Assembly: GCA_903848435.1 (NCBI GenBank)
Contig: CAINGG010000008.1
Location: 1-8,319 of the forward strand
Direction of reading: 5' to 3'
DNA: 8,319 bases
From: an uncultured Actinomycetes bacterium
GTDB taxonomy: Bacteria > Actinomycetota > Actinomycetes > S36-B12
The notes below the pieces were generated by a model, which was given only the letters and a program-made list of their open reading frames with translations, made no database searches and had not been told where the DNA came from. Below, piece after piece: positions 1-6,822 of the stretch. A program made the position numbers and the translations under genes. The number at the start of each line of letters is the position of its first letter. The stretch's first letter is position 1.

Positions 1-23
1 GATCCAGCCGGCTGGGGACTCAT
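1..23 (-). CDS. Start of a downstream gene cut by the left edge (product not determinable)
   Basis: An ATG at 21-23 on the minus strand opens a frame MSPQPAG that continues to the window edge without a stop. It lies ten bases after the nuoN stop and is preceded by GGAGGGG at 26-32, a good Shine-Dalgarno sequence four bases from the ATG when counted from GGAGG. The short gap suggests co-transcription with nuoN. Only seven codons are visible, so no product can be read. From knowledge of actinobacterial genomes, a polyprenyl diphosphate synthase gene (side-chain synthesis for menaquinone) often follows nuoN, which would suit this position, but nothing in these codons proves it. Confidence 0.45.
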
Positions 24-25
24 GG

Positions 26-32
26 CCCCTCC
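26..32 (-). promoter_or_regulatory. Ribosome binding site of the gene downstream of nuoN
   Basis: GGAGGGG on the minus strand in the ten-base gap between the nuoN TAG and the ATG at 21-23. Its GGAGG core ends four bases before the ATG. It is the main reason to believe that the frame leaving the left edge is a gene. Confidence 0.5.
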
Positions 33-33
33 A

Positions 34-1575
34 CTATCGCAGGAAAACGCCAGCCTGCTCGACGAGGTTGATCACGGGCTCGGGGAGGATGCCCAAGATG
101 ACCGTGACCGCGACCGAAATCGCCAGGGCCAGCGTCGTGGTCGCCGACGGCACCGCTGCTGCCGGAGAGCCCTCCACGGGCTCGCGGAAGAACATGATGA
201 CGACCACGCGGATGTAGAAGAAGGCAGCCATCACGCTGGCGATCACGCCGACGATGACCAGGGCGACGTTGTCGACGGCGAGGGCCGACCCGAAGACGAG
301 GAACTTCGCGATGAATCCGCTGGTGAGCGGGAAGCCGGCCAGGGCGAACATGAAGATGGCGAAGCACGTGGCCACGATCGGGGACCGCTTGCCCAGGCCC
401 GCCCACTGGTCGAGTCGCGTAACCTCTCCGCCCGCGTCGCGGACCATCGCGATGATCGCGAAGATGCCGATCGTGGTGAAGCCGTAGGCCACGAGGTAGA
501 AGATCGAGGCGTAGAGGCCCTGGATCGTGGCGGTGGATACGCCGATGAGGATGAAGCCGGCCTGGGCGATCGATGAGTAGGCGATCATGCGCTTGATGTC
601 GGTCTGCGCGATGGCCACCACCGAGCCGAAGAGCATGGTCAGGCCGGCGATGATCCACAGCACCGGCTCCCAGTCCCAGCGCACACCGCCAAGGGCGACG
701 TAGAGGACGCGGAACATCGCGCCGAAGGCGGCGACCTTGACCGCGGCCGCCATGAACGCCGTCACCGGAGCCGGAGAGCCCTGGTAGACGTCGGGCACCC
801 ACGCGTGGAAGGGCACGGCGCCGATCTTGAACAGCAGGCCCACGAGCAGCAACGCCGTACCGCCGATGACGAGCGCCGTCTGGCCCGGCTCACCGGCCAG
901 GGCCTCACCGATGACGGAGAACTCCAGGCTGCCTGCGTAGCCGTAGAGCAACGCCATGCCGAAGAGCAGGAACGCGGAGGAGAAGGCGCCGAGGATGAAG
1001 TACTTCAGGGCGGCTTCCTGCGAGAGCAGGCGCCGGCGGCGTGACATGCCCGCCATGAGGTAGAGCGGCAGCGACATGATCTCCAGGGCGATGAAGAGCA
1101 CCAGGAGGTTGGTCGAGGTGACGAAGATCATCATGCCGAAGACGGAGAAGAGGAACAGCGGCCAGATCTCGGTCTGGAAGTAACCCCGCGCCGTCAGCTC
1201 GCGCTCGTCTTCGGATCCGGGCAGGGCAGATGCGCGCGGCGCGAAGGCATCGCCCGCCGGGTCGAGCTGACGCTCCGACATCAGCAGCGCTACGAGGATG
1301 GCCAGCAGCAGGATCAGGCCCATGAAGAGCATGCCCGGCCCGTCGATGGCGAGCGCACCCTCCGCCTCGAGCCCCTGCATTGAGCGGTTGACGACCAGCA
1401 CGACGAACGCCCCGATGAGCGAGCCGAAGGCCAGGACCAACTGGATCGGCCGGCGAGCGCTGCGCCCGACGAAGGCCTCGACGATCACGCCGATCACGCC
1501 GGCCGCGCCGACGATGATGTAGGGCAGCAGGGCGATGTAGTCGATGCTGGGCGCGGGCATCACATCGGGGTTCAC
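34..1575 (-). CDS. nuoN: NADH-quinone oxidoreductase subunit N (antiporter-like), 513 aa
   Basis: NuoN (ND2 counterpart) is the antiporter-like pump nearest NuoK. Key residues in order: E165 in FIALEIMSLPLYLMAG (E. coli E133), K191 in EAALKYFILGAFSSA (K158), K250 and H257 in LLFKIGAVPFHAWVPDVYQG (K217, H224), K280 in AAAVKVAAFG (K247) and K424 in SGFIAKFLVF (K395). About fourteen hydrophobic helices are seen. Between helices at about 101-136 there is a hydrophilic loop (ERQLDPAGDAFAPRAS, then GSEDERELTARGYFQTE) that lengthens the protein relative to E. coli (about 485 residues). The start is GTG at 1575, overlapping the nuoM stop by 4 bases, with a G-rich GGGGGGTGAG just upstream. An ATG five codons later (giving MPAPSIDYIALLPY) is a possible alternative, because homologues often begin close to that PAPSIDY segment. 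The stop is TAG at 34-36, ten bases before the next start codon. Confidence 0.97.
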   Translation of the reverse strand: MNPDVMPAPSIDYIALLPYIIVGAAGVIGVIVEAFVGRSARRPIQLVLAFGSLIGAFVVLVVNRSMQGLEAEGALAIDGPGMLFMGLILLLAILVALLMSERQLDPAGDAFAPRASALPGSEDERELTARGYFQTEIWPLFLFSVFGMMIFVTSTNLLVLFIALEIMSLPLYLMAGMSRRRRLLSQEAALKYFILGAFSSAFLLFGMALLYGYAGSLEFSVIGEALAGEPGQTALVIGGTALLLVGLLFKIGAVPFHAWVPDVYQGSPAPVTAFMAAAVKVAAFGAMFRVLYVALGGVRWDWEPVLWIIAGLTMLFGSVVAIAQTDIKRMIAYSSIAQAGFILIGVSTATIQGLYASIFYLVAYGFTTIGIFAIIAMVRDAGGEVTRLDQWAGLGKRSPIVATCFAIFMFALAGFPLTSGFIAKFLVFGSALAVDNVALVIVGVIASVMAAFFYIRVVVIMFFREPVEGSPAAAVPSATTTLALAISVAVTVILGILPEPVINLVEQAGVFLR

Positions 1576-3119
1576 TGCTCACCCCCCTGCACGATCGGCG
1601 GGATGACGGGTGGCGGGTCGGTGACACCGACAACCTGCAAGGTGCGCTCGACGGCCGGGTTGATGACGTTGAGCACGGGGGCCGGGAAGACGCCGAGCAG
1701 GATGGTGAGGAACACGATCGGGGCAAGGACGGTGACTTCGCGGCCGCGTACGTCGGTCATCCCCTCGACCGCCGGGGATACCGGGCCGGTCGCCACCTTC
1801 TGGTAGAGCTTCAGCGCATAGGCCGCCGTGATGACGATGCCGAGCGTCGCGAGCACGGCCACCGGCACGTTGACGGCGAAGGTGCCCAGCAGCACGAGGA
1901 ACTCGCCGATGAAGCTCGCCAGGCCGGGAAGCGCCAGGGCCGACAGCGCCGCGAAGAGCAAGAAGCCCGCGAGCACAGGGGCCACCTTGTTGAGGCCACC
2001 ATAGGTGGAGATGAGGCTCGAGCCCCCCGCGCGATTCATCAGGAAGCCCGCGGTGAGGAACACTGCCGCCGTCGACAGCCCGTGAGCCAGCATGTAGAAG
2101 GTGGAGCCGGACAGGCCCCACGACGTGAAGACGAAAATGCCGAGTGCGATGAAGCCGAAGTGCGACATCGAGCTGTAGGCGAAGAGCCGCTTCATGTCAT
2201 TTTGGCCGAAGGCGACGAGCGCTCCGTAGAGGATGCCGATGACCGCGAGAGCCACCACCAGCGGGGCGTAGAACTCCGACGCGGCCGGGAAGATCGGAAG
2301 CAGATAGCGGATCATGCCGAAGGTGCCGACCTTGTCGAGCACGCCGATGAGCAGAACGGCGGTAGCCGGGGTCGACTCCTTGGCGGCGTCGGGCAGCCAC
2401 GTGTGGAAGGGCCACAGGGGCGCCTTGATCGCGAAGGCGATGAAGAACCCGAGGAAGAGGACCTTCTGGGTATTGGGATCGATGTCGAGGCCGACCAGCG
2501 CAGCGAAGTCGAAGGTGCCCTGGCCCAGCTGCTGTGCGGAGACGACGTAGAGGCCGATGAGGGCCGCCAGCATGAGCAGGCCGCCGACCAGGCTGTAGAC
2601 GAGGAACTTCACGGCCGCGTAGCTGCGGTCGGCCCCGCCGTAGCGTCCGATCAGGAAGTAGATCGGGATGAGCATGACCTCGAAGAACACATAGAAGAGG
2701 AAGACGTCGGTGGCGGAGAAGACGCCAATCATCAGTGTCTGCAGCACCAGGATGAGCGCGAAGTAGCCCTTGACGCTGCGCCCCGACCCCGGCATCACGT
2801 CGTTCCACCCGGCCAGGATGACCACGGGCACGAGCGTTGCCGCGAGCGCCACCAGCACGAGGCCGATTCCGTCCACGCCCACGCTGTAGGAGATGCCCAG
2901 CGCCGGGATCCACGGGTAGCTCTCGACGAATTGGAAGGGCGCCGTGGCGTCGGCCTCGAACTGCAGGCCCATGACGACGGTCAGCACCAGGGTGAGCAGC
3001 GAGAAGAAGAGTGCCACCTGCTTGGGCAGCACCTCTCGGTCGCGCGGGAGCAGCATCAAGACGATGGAGCCGACGAGGGGCACCACCATCAGAATCGTGA
3101 GCCAGGGCAGCGTCATCAC
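1572..3119 (-). CDS. nuoM: NADH-quinone oxidoreductase subunit M (antiporter-like), 515 aa
   Basis: NuoM (ND4 counterpart) is the middle antiporter-like pump, related to MrpD. Conserved residues are present: E147 in [11 protein letters not shown] (E. coli E144), K232 in [16 protein letters not shown] (K234), K263 in [10 protein letters not shown] (K265), H320 in [10 protein letters not shown]346 in YMLAHGLST, and E406 in [10 protein letters not shown] (E407). The motif [19 protein letters not shown] (239-257) is the usual NuoM form of the antiporter signature. About fourteen hydrophobic helices are seen and the length is normal. The C-terminus ends in a Pro-rich segment, [15 protein letters not shown]. 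Two starts are adjacent: GTG at 3119, overlapping the nuoL stop by 4 bases, and ATG at 3116, sharing one base with it. GAGG lies five and eight bases upstream respectively, so either could be used, and the protein differs by one Met. The stop overlaps the nuoN GTG. Confidence 0.97.
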   Translation of the reverse strand: MMTLPWLTILMVVPLVGSIVLMLLPRDREVLPKQVALFFSLLTLVLTVVMGLQFEADATAPFQFVESYPWIPALGISYSVGVDGIGLVLVALAATLVPVVILAGWNDVMPGSGRSVKGYFALILVLQTLMIGVFSATDVFLFYVFFEVMLIPIYFLIGRYGGADRSYAAVKFLVYSLVGGLLMLAALIGLYVVSAQQLGQGTFDFAALVGLDIDPNTQKVLFLGFFIAFAIKAPLWPFHTWLPDAAKESTPATAVLLIGVLDKVGTFGMIRYLLPIFPAASEFYAPLVVALAVIGILYGALVAFGQNDMKRLFAYSSMSHFGFIALGIFVFTSWGLSGSTFYMLAHGLSTAAVFLTAGFLMNRAGGSSLISTYGGLNKVAPVLAGFLLFAALSALALPGLASFIGEFLVLLGTFAVNVPVAVLATLGIVITAAYALKLYQKVATGPVSPAVEGMTDVRGREVTVLAPIVFLTILLGVFPAPVLNVINPAVERTLQVVGVTDPPPVIPPIVQGGEQ

Positions 3120-5053
3120 GGCAGCCTCGCCAGCAGGAGAACAGCCCCGACAATGACGGCGCCGGCCACCATGAGCAGCGCATAGGACCGCGCGAAGCCC
3201 GACTGCAGTTTGCGAAGTCGTGAGCCTGCACCCCCGACGAAGCGCGCGGAGCCGTCCACTGTGCCGTCGATGATTCGATCGTCAATGAAGACCGAGCCAT
3301 CGGAGAGGATGTAGGTCGGCTTGACCACGAGGGCGTCGTTGATCGCATCGTCGTAGAGGCTGTTGCGCGCCGCGACCGTGAGGAAGTTGCCCTTCGGGGC
3401 CACGACCGGTACCTCCTTGCGGTACTTCGCGATGGCGATGGCGACGCCGATGAGCACGATTGCCAGGGTGATGCCCTCGAGGGCGATGGTCGGGATCGCC
3501 AGGGGCTTCTCCTCGAACCCGGTGACGGGCTCGAGCCAGGTCTCGATGTTGCCCCAGTAGAGCAGCGCCGCACCGGTGAAGACCGAGCCGATGCCCAGGA
3601 TGATCAGGGGGATGGTCATCACGGGCTTGGACTCGTGCGGGTGGGCATCATCCGGCCAGCGCGCCTTGCCGAAGAAGGTCATGATCACCATGCGGGTCAT
3701 GTAGAAGCCGGTGATGCCGGCCGCAAGCACGCCACAGATGCCGATGATGGCGTTTTGCTCGAACGCCGCGTGGATGATGTCGTCCTTCGAGAAGAAGCCG
3801 GAGAACGGCGGAATTCCGATGATCGCGAGGTAGCCGCACATGAAGGTGATCCACGTGATCACCATGACCGTGCGGAGTGCGCCGTAGCGCCGCATGTCCT
3901 GCTCGTCGCTCATGCCGTGGATCACCGAGCCGGCGCCGAGGAAGAGATTGGCCTTGAATACACCGTGCGTGAGCAGGTGGAAGATGGCGAAGACATAGCC
4001 GATGGGCCCGAGGCCCGCCGCCAGGACCATGTAGCCGATCTGGCTCATGGTGGATCCGGCCAGTGCCTTCTTGATGTCGTCCTTCGCCGAACCGATGATC
4101 GCGCCGATGAACATCGTGATGACGCCGATGACGACCACGGCGGTCAGCGCGAACGCCGTGCCGTCGTAGATGGGGTTGCTCCGCACGATCAGGTAGACGC
4201 CGGCGGTGACCATCGTGGCCGCGTGGATCAGCGCCGAGACCGGGGTCGGGCCCTCCATGGCGTCGAGCAGCCAGGCCTGCAGCGGGAACTGCGCCGACTT
4301 GCCGCAGGCCGCCAGCAGGAGGAGCAGGCCGATCCAGGTGAGCGTCGACTCGTTGGCCTCCCCCGCGGCCGCGAAGACGGAGTCGAAGGTCACCGTGCCG
4401 AAAGTGACGAAGATGAGCATGATCGCCAGGCTGAGCCCGACGTCGCCCACGCGGTTCATGATGAACGCCTTCTTGGCAGCCGCTGCCGCGCTTGGCTTCC
4501 ACTGCCAGAAGCCGATCAGCAGGTAGGAGGCCAGGCCCACGCCCTCCCAGCCGACGTAGAGCAGGAAGTAGTTGTCGGCGAGCACCAGCAGCAGCATGGC
4601 CGCGATGAAGAGGTTGAGGAACCCGAAGAACTTGCGCCGGTCCGGATCGTGATCCATGTAGCCCAGCGAGTACACGTGGATGAGCGAGCCGACGATGGTG
4701 ATCAGCAGGACGAAGACCATCGACAGCTGGTCGAGCTGGAGCGCGACCGGCACGTTGAAGCCGCCGACGAAGACCCACTCGAAGAGCGTCTGGCCGATCG
4801 CCCGGTCGTCCGCCGGGCGGCCCATCAGGCCGACCAGGAGCACGATCGCGTAAACGGCGGCCAGGGACACCGTGACCACGCCGAGGTAGGGGCCCCAGCG
4901 ATTGGTCCGGCGACCGCCTAGCAGCAGGACCGCCGCGCCAAAGAGCGGCAGGGCGATGAGGACCCACAGATACGAGAAGACGCCGGTCGCCGCAGTCAGC
5001 GGCGCCAGGCTGGGCGCACCCTCGGCGAGGGCGACAGCGCCGTTCCCGATCAC
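3116..5053 (-). CDS. nuoL: NADH-quinone oxidoreductase subunit L (antiporter-like), 645 aa
   Basis: NuoL (ND5 counterpart) is the distal proton-pumping subunit of the membrane arm, related to MrpA. Residues expected for a working pump are in place: E170 in YVGWEGVG (E. coli E144), K252 in [12 protein letters not shown] (K229), H359, H363 and K367 in [15 protein letters not shown] (H334, H338, K342), and K423 in SGFFSKDDI (K399). The core motif [20 protein letters not shown] (261-280) is intact. About sixteen hydrophobic helices can be seen. Residues after about 545 form the long lateral helix that lies along the arm, ending in an anchoring helix at about 624-643. Compared with E. coli (about 613 residues) there is some 25 residues extra at the N-terminus ([14 protein letters not shown]...) before the first helix. 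The GTG start at 5053 is set by AAGGAGG just upstream. The gene follows a 58-base spacer after nuoK, and its stop overlaps the nuoM start (GTGATG). Confidence 0.97.
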   Translation of the reverse strand: MIGNGAVALAEGAPSLAPLTAATGVFSYLWVLIALPLFGAAVLLLGGRRTNRWGPYLGVVTVSLAAVYAIVLLVGLMGRPADDRAIGQTLFEWVFVGGFNVPVALQLDQLSMVFVLLITIVGSLIHVYSLGYMDHDPDRRKFFGFLNLFIAAMLLLVLADNYFLLYVGWEGVGLASYLLIGFWQWKPSAAAAAKKAFIMNRVGDVGLSLAIMLIFVTFGTVTFDSVFAAAGEANESTLTWIGLLLLLAACGKSAQFPLQAWLLDAMEGPTPVSALIHAATMVTAGVYLIVRSNPIYDGTAFALTAVVVIGVITMFIGAIIGSAKDDIKKALAGSTMSQIGYMVLAAGLGPIGYVFAIFHLLTHGVFKANLFLGAGSVIHGMSDEQDMRRYGALRTVMVITWITFMCGYLAIIGIPPFSGFFSKDDIIHAAFEQNAIIGICGVLAAGITGFYMTRMVIMTFFGKARWPDDAHPHESKPVMTIPLIILGIGSVFTGAALLYWGNIETWLEPVTGFEEKPLAIPTIALEGITLAIVLIGVAIAIAKYRKEVPVVAPKGNFLTVAARNSLYDDAINDALVVKPTYILSDGSVFIDDRIIDGTVDGSARFVGGAGSRLRKLQSGFARSYALLMVAGAVIVGAVLLLARLP

Positions 5054-5057
5054 GGCG

Positions 5058-5064
5058 CCTCCTT
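5058..5064 (-). promoter_or_regulatory. Ribosome binding site of nuoL
   Basis: AAGGAGG on the minus strand, four bases before the GTG at 5053. It is the strongest Shine-Dalgarno match in the window. It fits the fact that nuoL is the only gene here not coupled to its upstream neighbour by an overlap, so ribosomes must load anew. Confidence 0.85.
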
Positions 5065-5090
5065 CTCTTTCTGGGAACTTCTCGTGTGGT

Positions 5091-5105
5091 GCCCGGGCCC
5101 CGGGC
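5091..5105. repeat. Perfect all-G/C inverted repeat in the nuoK-nuoL spacer
   Basis: The 58-base spacer 5054-5111 contains GCCCGGG-C-CCCGGGC, a perfect inverted repeat with 7-base arms around one base. In the transcript it begins six bases after the nuoK stop and can fold into a six-pair G/C stem with a three-base loop. No U run follows (the next bases are ACCACACGAGAAG), so it does not look like a standard intrinsic terminator, and nuoL to nuoN must be read through. It lies well upstream of the nuoL ribosome binding site and does not cover it. It may be an mRNA stabiliser, an endonuclease barrier or a partial attenuator, or simply chance in GC-rich DNA. The rest of the spacer holds only the nuoL ribosome binding site. 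Confidence 0.6.
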
Positions 5106-5111
5106 GGGGGT

Positions 5112-5411
5112 TCAGTACTTCAGCAGGTTGGGTTCATCGATCGAGGCGGAACGCCGCGAACGATAGACGGTGACGATGATGGCGAGTCCGACGACGACCT
5201 CCGCCGCCGCGACGACCATGACGAAGAAGGCGATGACCTGTCCGTCAAGGTTGCCGTTCGTGCGGGCGAAGGCCACGAAGGCCAGGTTGGCGGCGTTGAG
5301 CATGAGTTCGATCGACATGAAGACGACGATGGCATTGCGGCGCACAAGCACGCCGATGGAACCCAGCGTGAAGAGGACGCACGACAGGACGATGTAGTTC
5401 TCGACGCTCAT
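5112..5411 (-). CDS. nuoK: NADH-quinone oxidoreductase subunit K (membrane), 99 aa
   Basis: NuoK (ND4L counterpart) is the smallest pumping subunit, with three membrane helices visible at about 5-24, 27-48 and 58-83. It lies next to NuoJ and NuoN and belongs to the MrpC-like family. Its two key membrane glutamates are present: E35 in [12 protein letters not shown] and E71 in [12 protein letters not shown], at the positions of E36 and E72 in E. coli. Length is normal for the family. It is the only complete gene here with an ATG start; the ATG overlaps the nuoJ stop by 4 bases and has GGGGGAG about six bases upstream. After its stop comes the only real gap in the operon, 58 bases before nuoL. 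Confidence 0.97.
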   Translation of the reverse strand: MSVENYIVLSCVLFTLGSIGVLVRRNAIVVFMSIELMLNAANLAFVAFARTNGNLDGQVIAFFVMVVAAAEVVVGLAIIVTVYRSRRSASIDEPNLLKY

Positions 5412-6247
5412 GACGGCTCCCCCGGAGAGGTGCCCGGATCGTCAGCGACCGGACGCTTGCCAGGGCCGTAGGCGGCCTCGCCCGAGGTCAGGGCGGCCGT
5501 CTCGGCGACAGCGGCGGTGTCGACGGGGCGCAGGTCACCGCGGGCGCGCAGCGGGCCGGGCACCGAGATGTCCGCGACGCTGCCGTCGGGCAGCAGGGCG
5601 GGGGTGTCGACGGCGTTGTGTCGCGCATAGACGCCCGGCGACGGCTGCGGCACCGGATGCACTCCGGCGCGGGTGCGGTCCTGCGAGATCTCGCGCTGGG
5701 TACGACGCGGCTGCCAGCGCTCGCGATGCGCGAGCACGAGCGCTCCGAGGGCGGCCACGATCAGCAGTCCGGCGACGATCTCGAAGGCAAGCACGTATTC
5801 GGAGAACAGCAGGCGCGCGAGGCCTTCGACATTGCCGCCGTACTGGCCATTGGCGCCGTCGAGTCCAATGACGGGTACGCCGCTCAGCGCACTGCCCAGC
5901 CCGATAGCCAGGAGCAGCCCGAAGCCCGCCGCTAGGAGGATGCCCGCGACCCGCTGACCCCGAAGGGTCTCAACGAGAGAGTCCGAGGAGTCGACACCCA
6001 CGACCATGAGAACGAAGAGGAAGAGCATCATGACCGCGCCGGTGTAGACGATGATCTGCACCATGCCGAGGAAGGGTGCGGCATTGGCGATGTAGAGCAC
6101 GGCCAGGCTGATCATCGTCAAGGCGACCCACAGCGCGCTGTGCACGGCGCGACGCGACAGGATCAGGCCGATCCCACCGGTCACCGCGAGGATGGCGCAG
6201 ACCCAGAAGACGACGGCCTCGGCCGTGCTGGGCTCCGTGGAGGTCAC
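5408..6247 (-). CDS. nuoJ: NADH-quinone oxidoreductase subunit J (membrane), 279 aa with long C-terminal tail
   Basis: NuoJ (ND6 counterpart) is a small membrane subunit between the quinone site and the antiporter-like subunits; movement of its third helix is thought to help couple quinone reduction to pumping. Five hydrophobic helices are visible at about 11-31, 36-54, 59-84, 99-119 and 150-173. The third contains the family signature [18 protein letters not shown] (64-81); Y68 matches the tyrosine near the pi-bulge in characterised homologues. After the last helix comes a hydrophilic tail of about 105 residues: a basic part ([20 protein letters not shown], 174-193), then [20 protein letters not shown] (195-214), then TPALLPDG (215-222), and a low-complexity Ala/Pro/Gly end. 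E. coli NuoJ is about 184 residues, so the tail accounts for the difference; similar tails occur in actinobacterial NuoJ as far as I recall. The start is GTG at 6247, overlapping the nuoI stop by 4 bases, with GGGAG seven bases upstream. The stop overlaps the nuoK ATG (ATGA). Confidence 0.95.
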   Translation of the reverse strand: MTSTEPSTAEAVVFWVCAILAVTGGIGLILSRRAVHSALWVALTMISLAVLYIANAAPFLGMVQIIVYTGAVMMLFLFVLMVVGVDSSDSLVETLRGQRVAGILLAAGFGLLLAIGLGSALSGVPVIGLDGANGQYGGNVEGLARLLFSEYVLAFEIVAGLLIVAALGALVLAHRERWQPRRTQREISQDRTRAGVHPVPQPSPGVYARHNAVDTPALLPDGSVADISVPGPLRARGDLRPVDTAAVAETAALTSGEAAYGPGKRPVADDPGTSPGEPS

Positions 6248-6822
6248 GCCTTCTCTCCCTGTGTTGCCTGCCAGATCGCGGTATCACCATCTGGCTCCTG
6301 AGCAGGTACCGAGCCCGAGACCTTACCGGCGTAGTAGTCCTTCTCGGTCGTCCCGGGGACCATGGCGTGCGGAGGCGCGATCATGCCGGGCAGCAGGGGG
6401 GCGAGCAGCTCGGACTTCTCGAAGATGAGGTCGGCCCGATTGTCGTCCGCGAGCTCGTAGACGTTGGTCATGGTGAGTGCACGGGTGGGGCACGCTTCGA
6501 TGCACAGGCCGCAGAAGATGCAGCGCAGATAGTTGATCTGGTAGACGCGGCCGTAGCGCTCACCAGGGCTGAATCGCTCAGTGTCGGTGTTGTCCGCGCC
6601 CTCGACCAAGATCGCGTCCGCGGGGCACGCCCACGCGCAGAGCTCGCAGCCCACGCACTTCTCGAGCCCGTCGGCCCAGCGATTGAGCTGGTGGCGCCCG
6701 TGGAAGCGCGGCTTTGGCGGGAAGCGATCAGCCTGCTCGGGGTACTGCTCGGTGACGACCTTCTTGAACATCGTCTTGAACGTCACACCGAATCCGCGGA
6801 CTGCGGGAGGCAACTCAGGCAC
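6244..6822 (-). CDS. nuoI: NADH-quinone oxidoreductase subunit I (2x[4Fe-4S] ferredoxin-type), 192 aa
   Basis: NuoI carries the two tetranuclear clusters N6a and N6b that hand electrons from NuoG to the last cluster before quinone. Two 4Fe-4S motifs are complete: C56-x2-C59-x2-C62-x3-C66-P ([13 protein letters not shown]) and C101-x2-C104-x2-C107-x3-C111-P ([13 protein letters not shown]). In such pairs each cluster takes three cysteines from one motif and the fourth from the other. The N-terminal stretch [11 protein letters not shown] is amphipathic and should lie along the membrane against Nuo[12 protein letters not shown] (39-49) and [13 protein letters not shown] (86-98) are typical of the family. 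Length is normal for actinobacterial NuoI, whose C-terminal tail (about 130-192 here) is longer than the core fold requires. The start is GTG at 6822, with GGAGGA five bases upstream. A longer version from an ATG at 6891 would add 23 mostly Arg/Pro/Ser residues and overlap nuoH deeply, so it was rejected. Its stop overlaps the nuoJ start (GTGA). Confidence 0.97.
   Translation of the reverse strand: MPELPPAVRGFGVTFKTMFKKVVTEQYPEQADRFPPKPRFHGRHQLNRWADGLEKCVGCELCAWACPADAILVEGADNTDTERFSPGERYGRVYQINYLRCIFCGLCIEACPTRALTMTNVYELADDNRADLIFEKSELLAPLLPGMIAPPHAMVPGTTEKDYYAGKVSGSVPAQEPDGDTAIWQATQGEKA

Noticed and set aside
22..576. Plus-strand open frame antisense to the end of nuoN
   Set aside because: Asp/Glu/Arg/His-rich shadow of a GC-biased membrane protein gene; no credible product.
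2082..3185. Long open frame on the plus strand (367 codons) antisense to nuoM
   Set aside because: Same charged, repetitive composition and no domain. It lies over the intact nuoM and has no supporting context.
2197..3573. Minus-strand open frame of 458 codons in a different frame, spanning the nuoL/nuoM junction
   Set aside because: Arg/Pro/Ser/Ala-rich out-of-frame translation across two real genes, with no domain. Shifted-frame shadows of this kind also lie within nuoN, nuoL and nuoH.
3635..4921. Long open frame on the plus strand (428 codons) antisense to nuoL
   Set aside because: It is rich in Asp, Glu, His, Arg and Gly with no recognisable domain, as expected for the antisense of a GC-rich gene. 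NuoL on the other strand has all its family motifs.
34..5053. The three large antiporter-like proteins as part of an Mrp Na+/H+ antiporter or a membrane-bound hydrogenase
   Set aside because: They sit in order directly after nuoG, nuoH, nuoI, nuoJ and nuoK, match NuoL, NuoM and NuoN individually, and no hydrogenase or MrpE/F/G gene is present.
5091..5105. Intrinsic terminator between nuoK and nuoL
   Set aside because: The stem is short and no U tract follows it in the transcript. The downstream genes complete the same complex and have no obvious promoter of their own.
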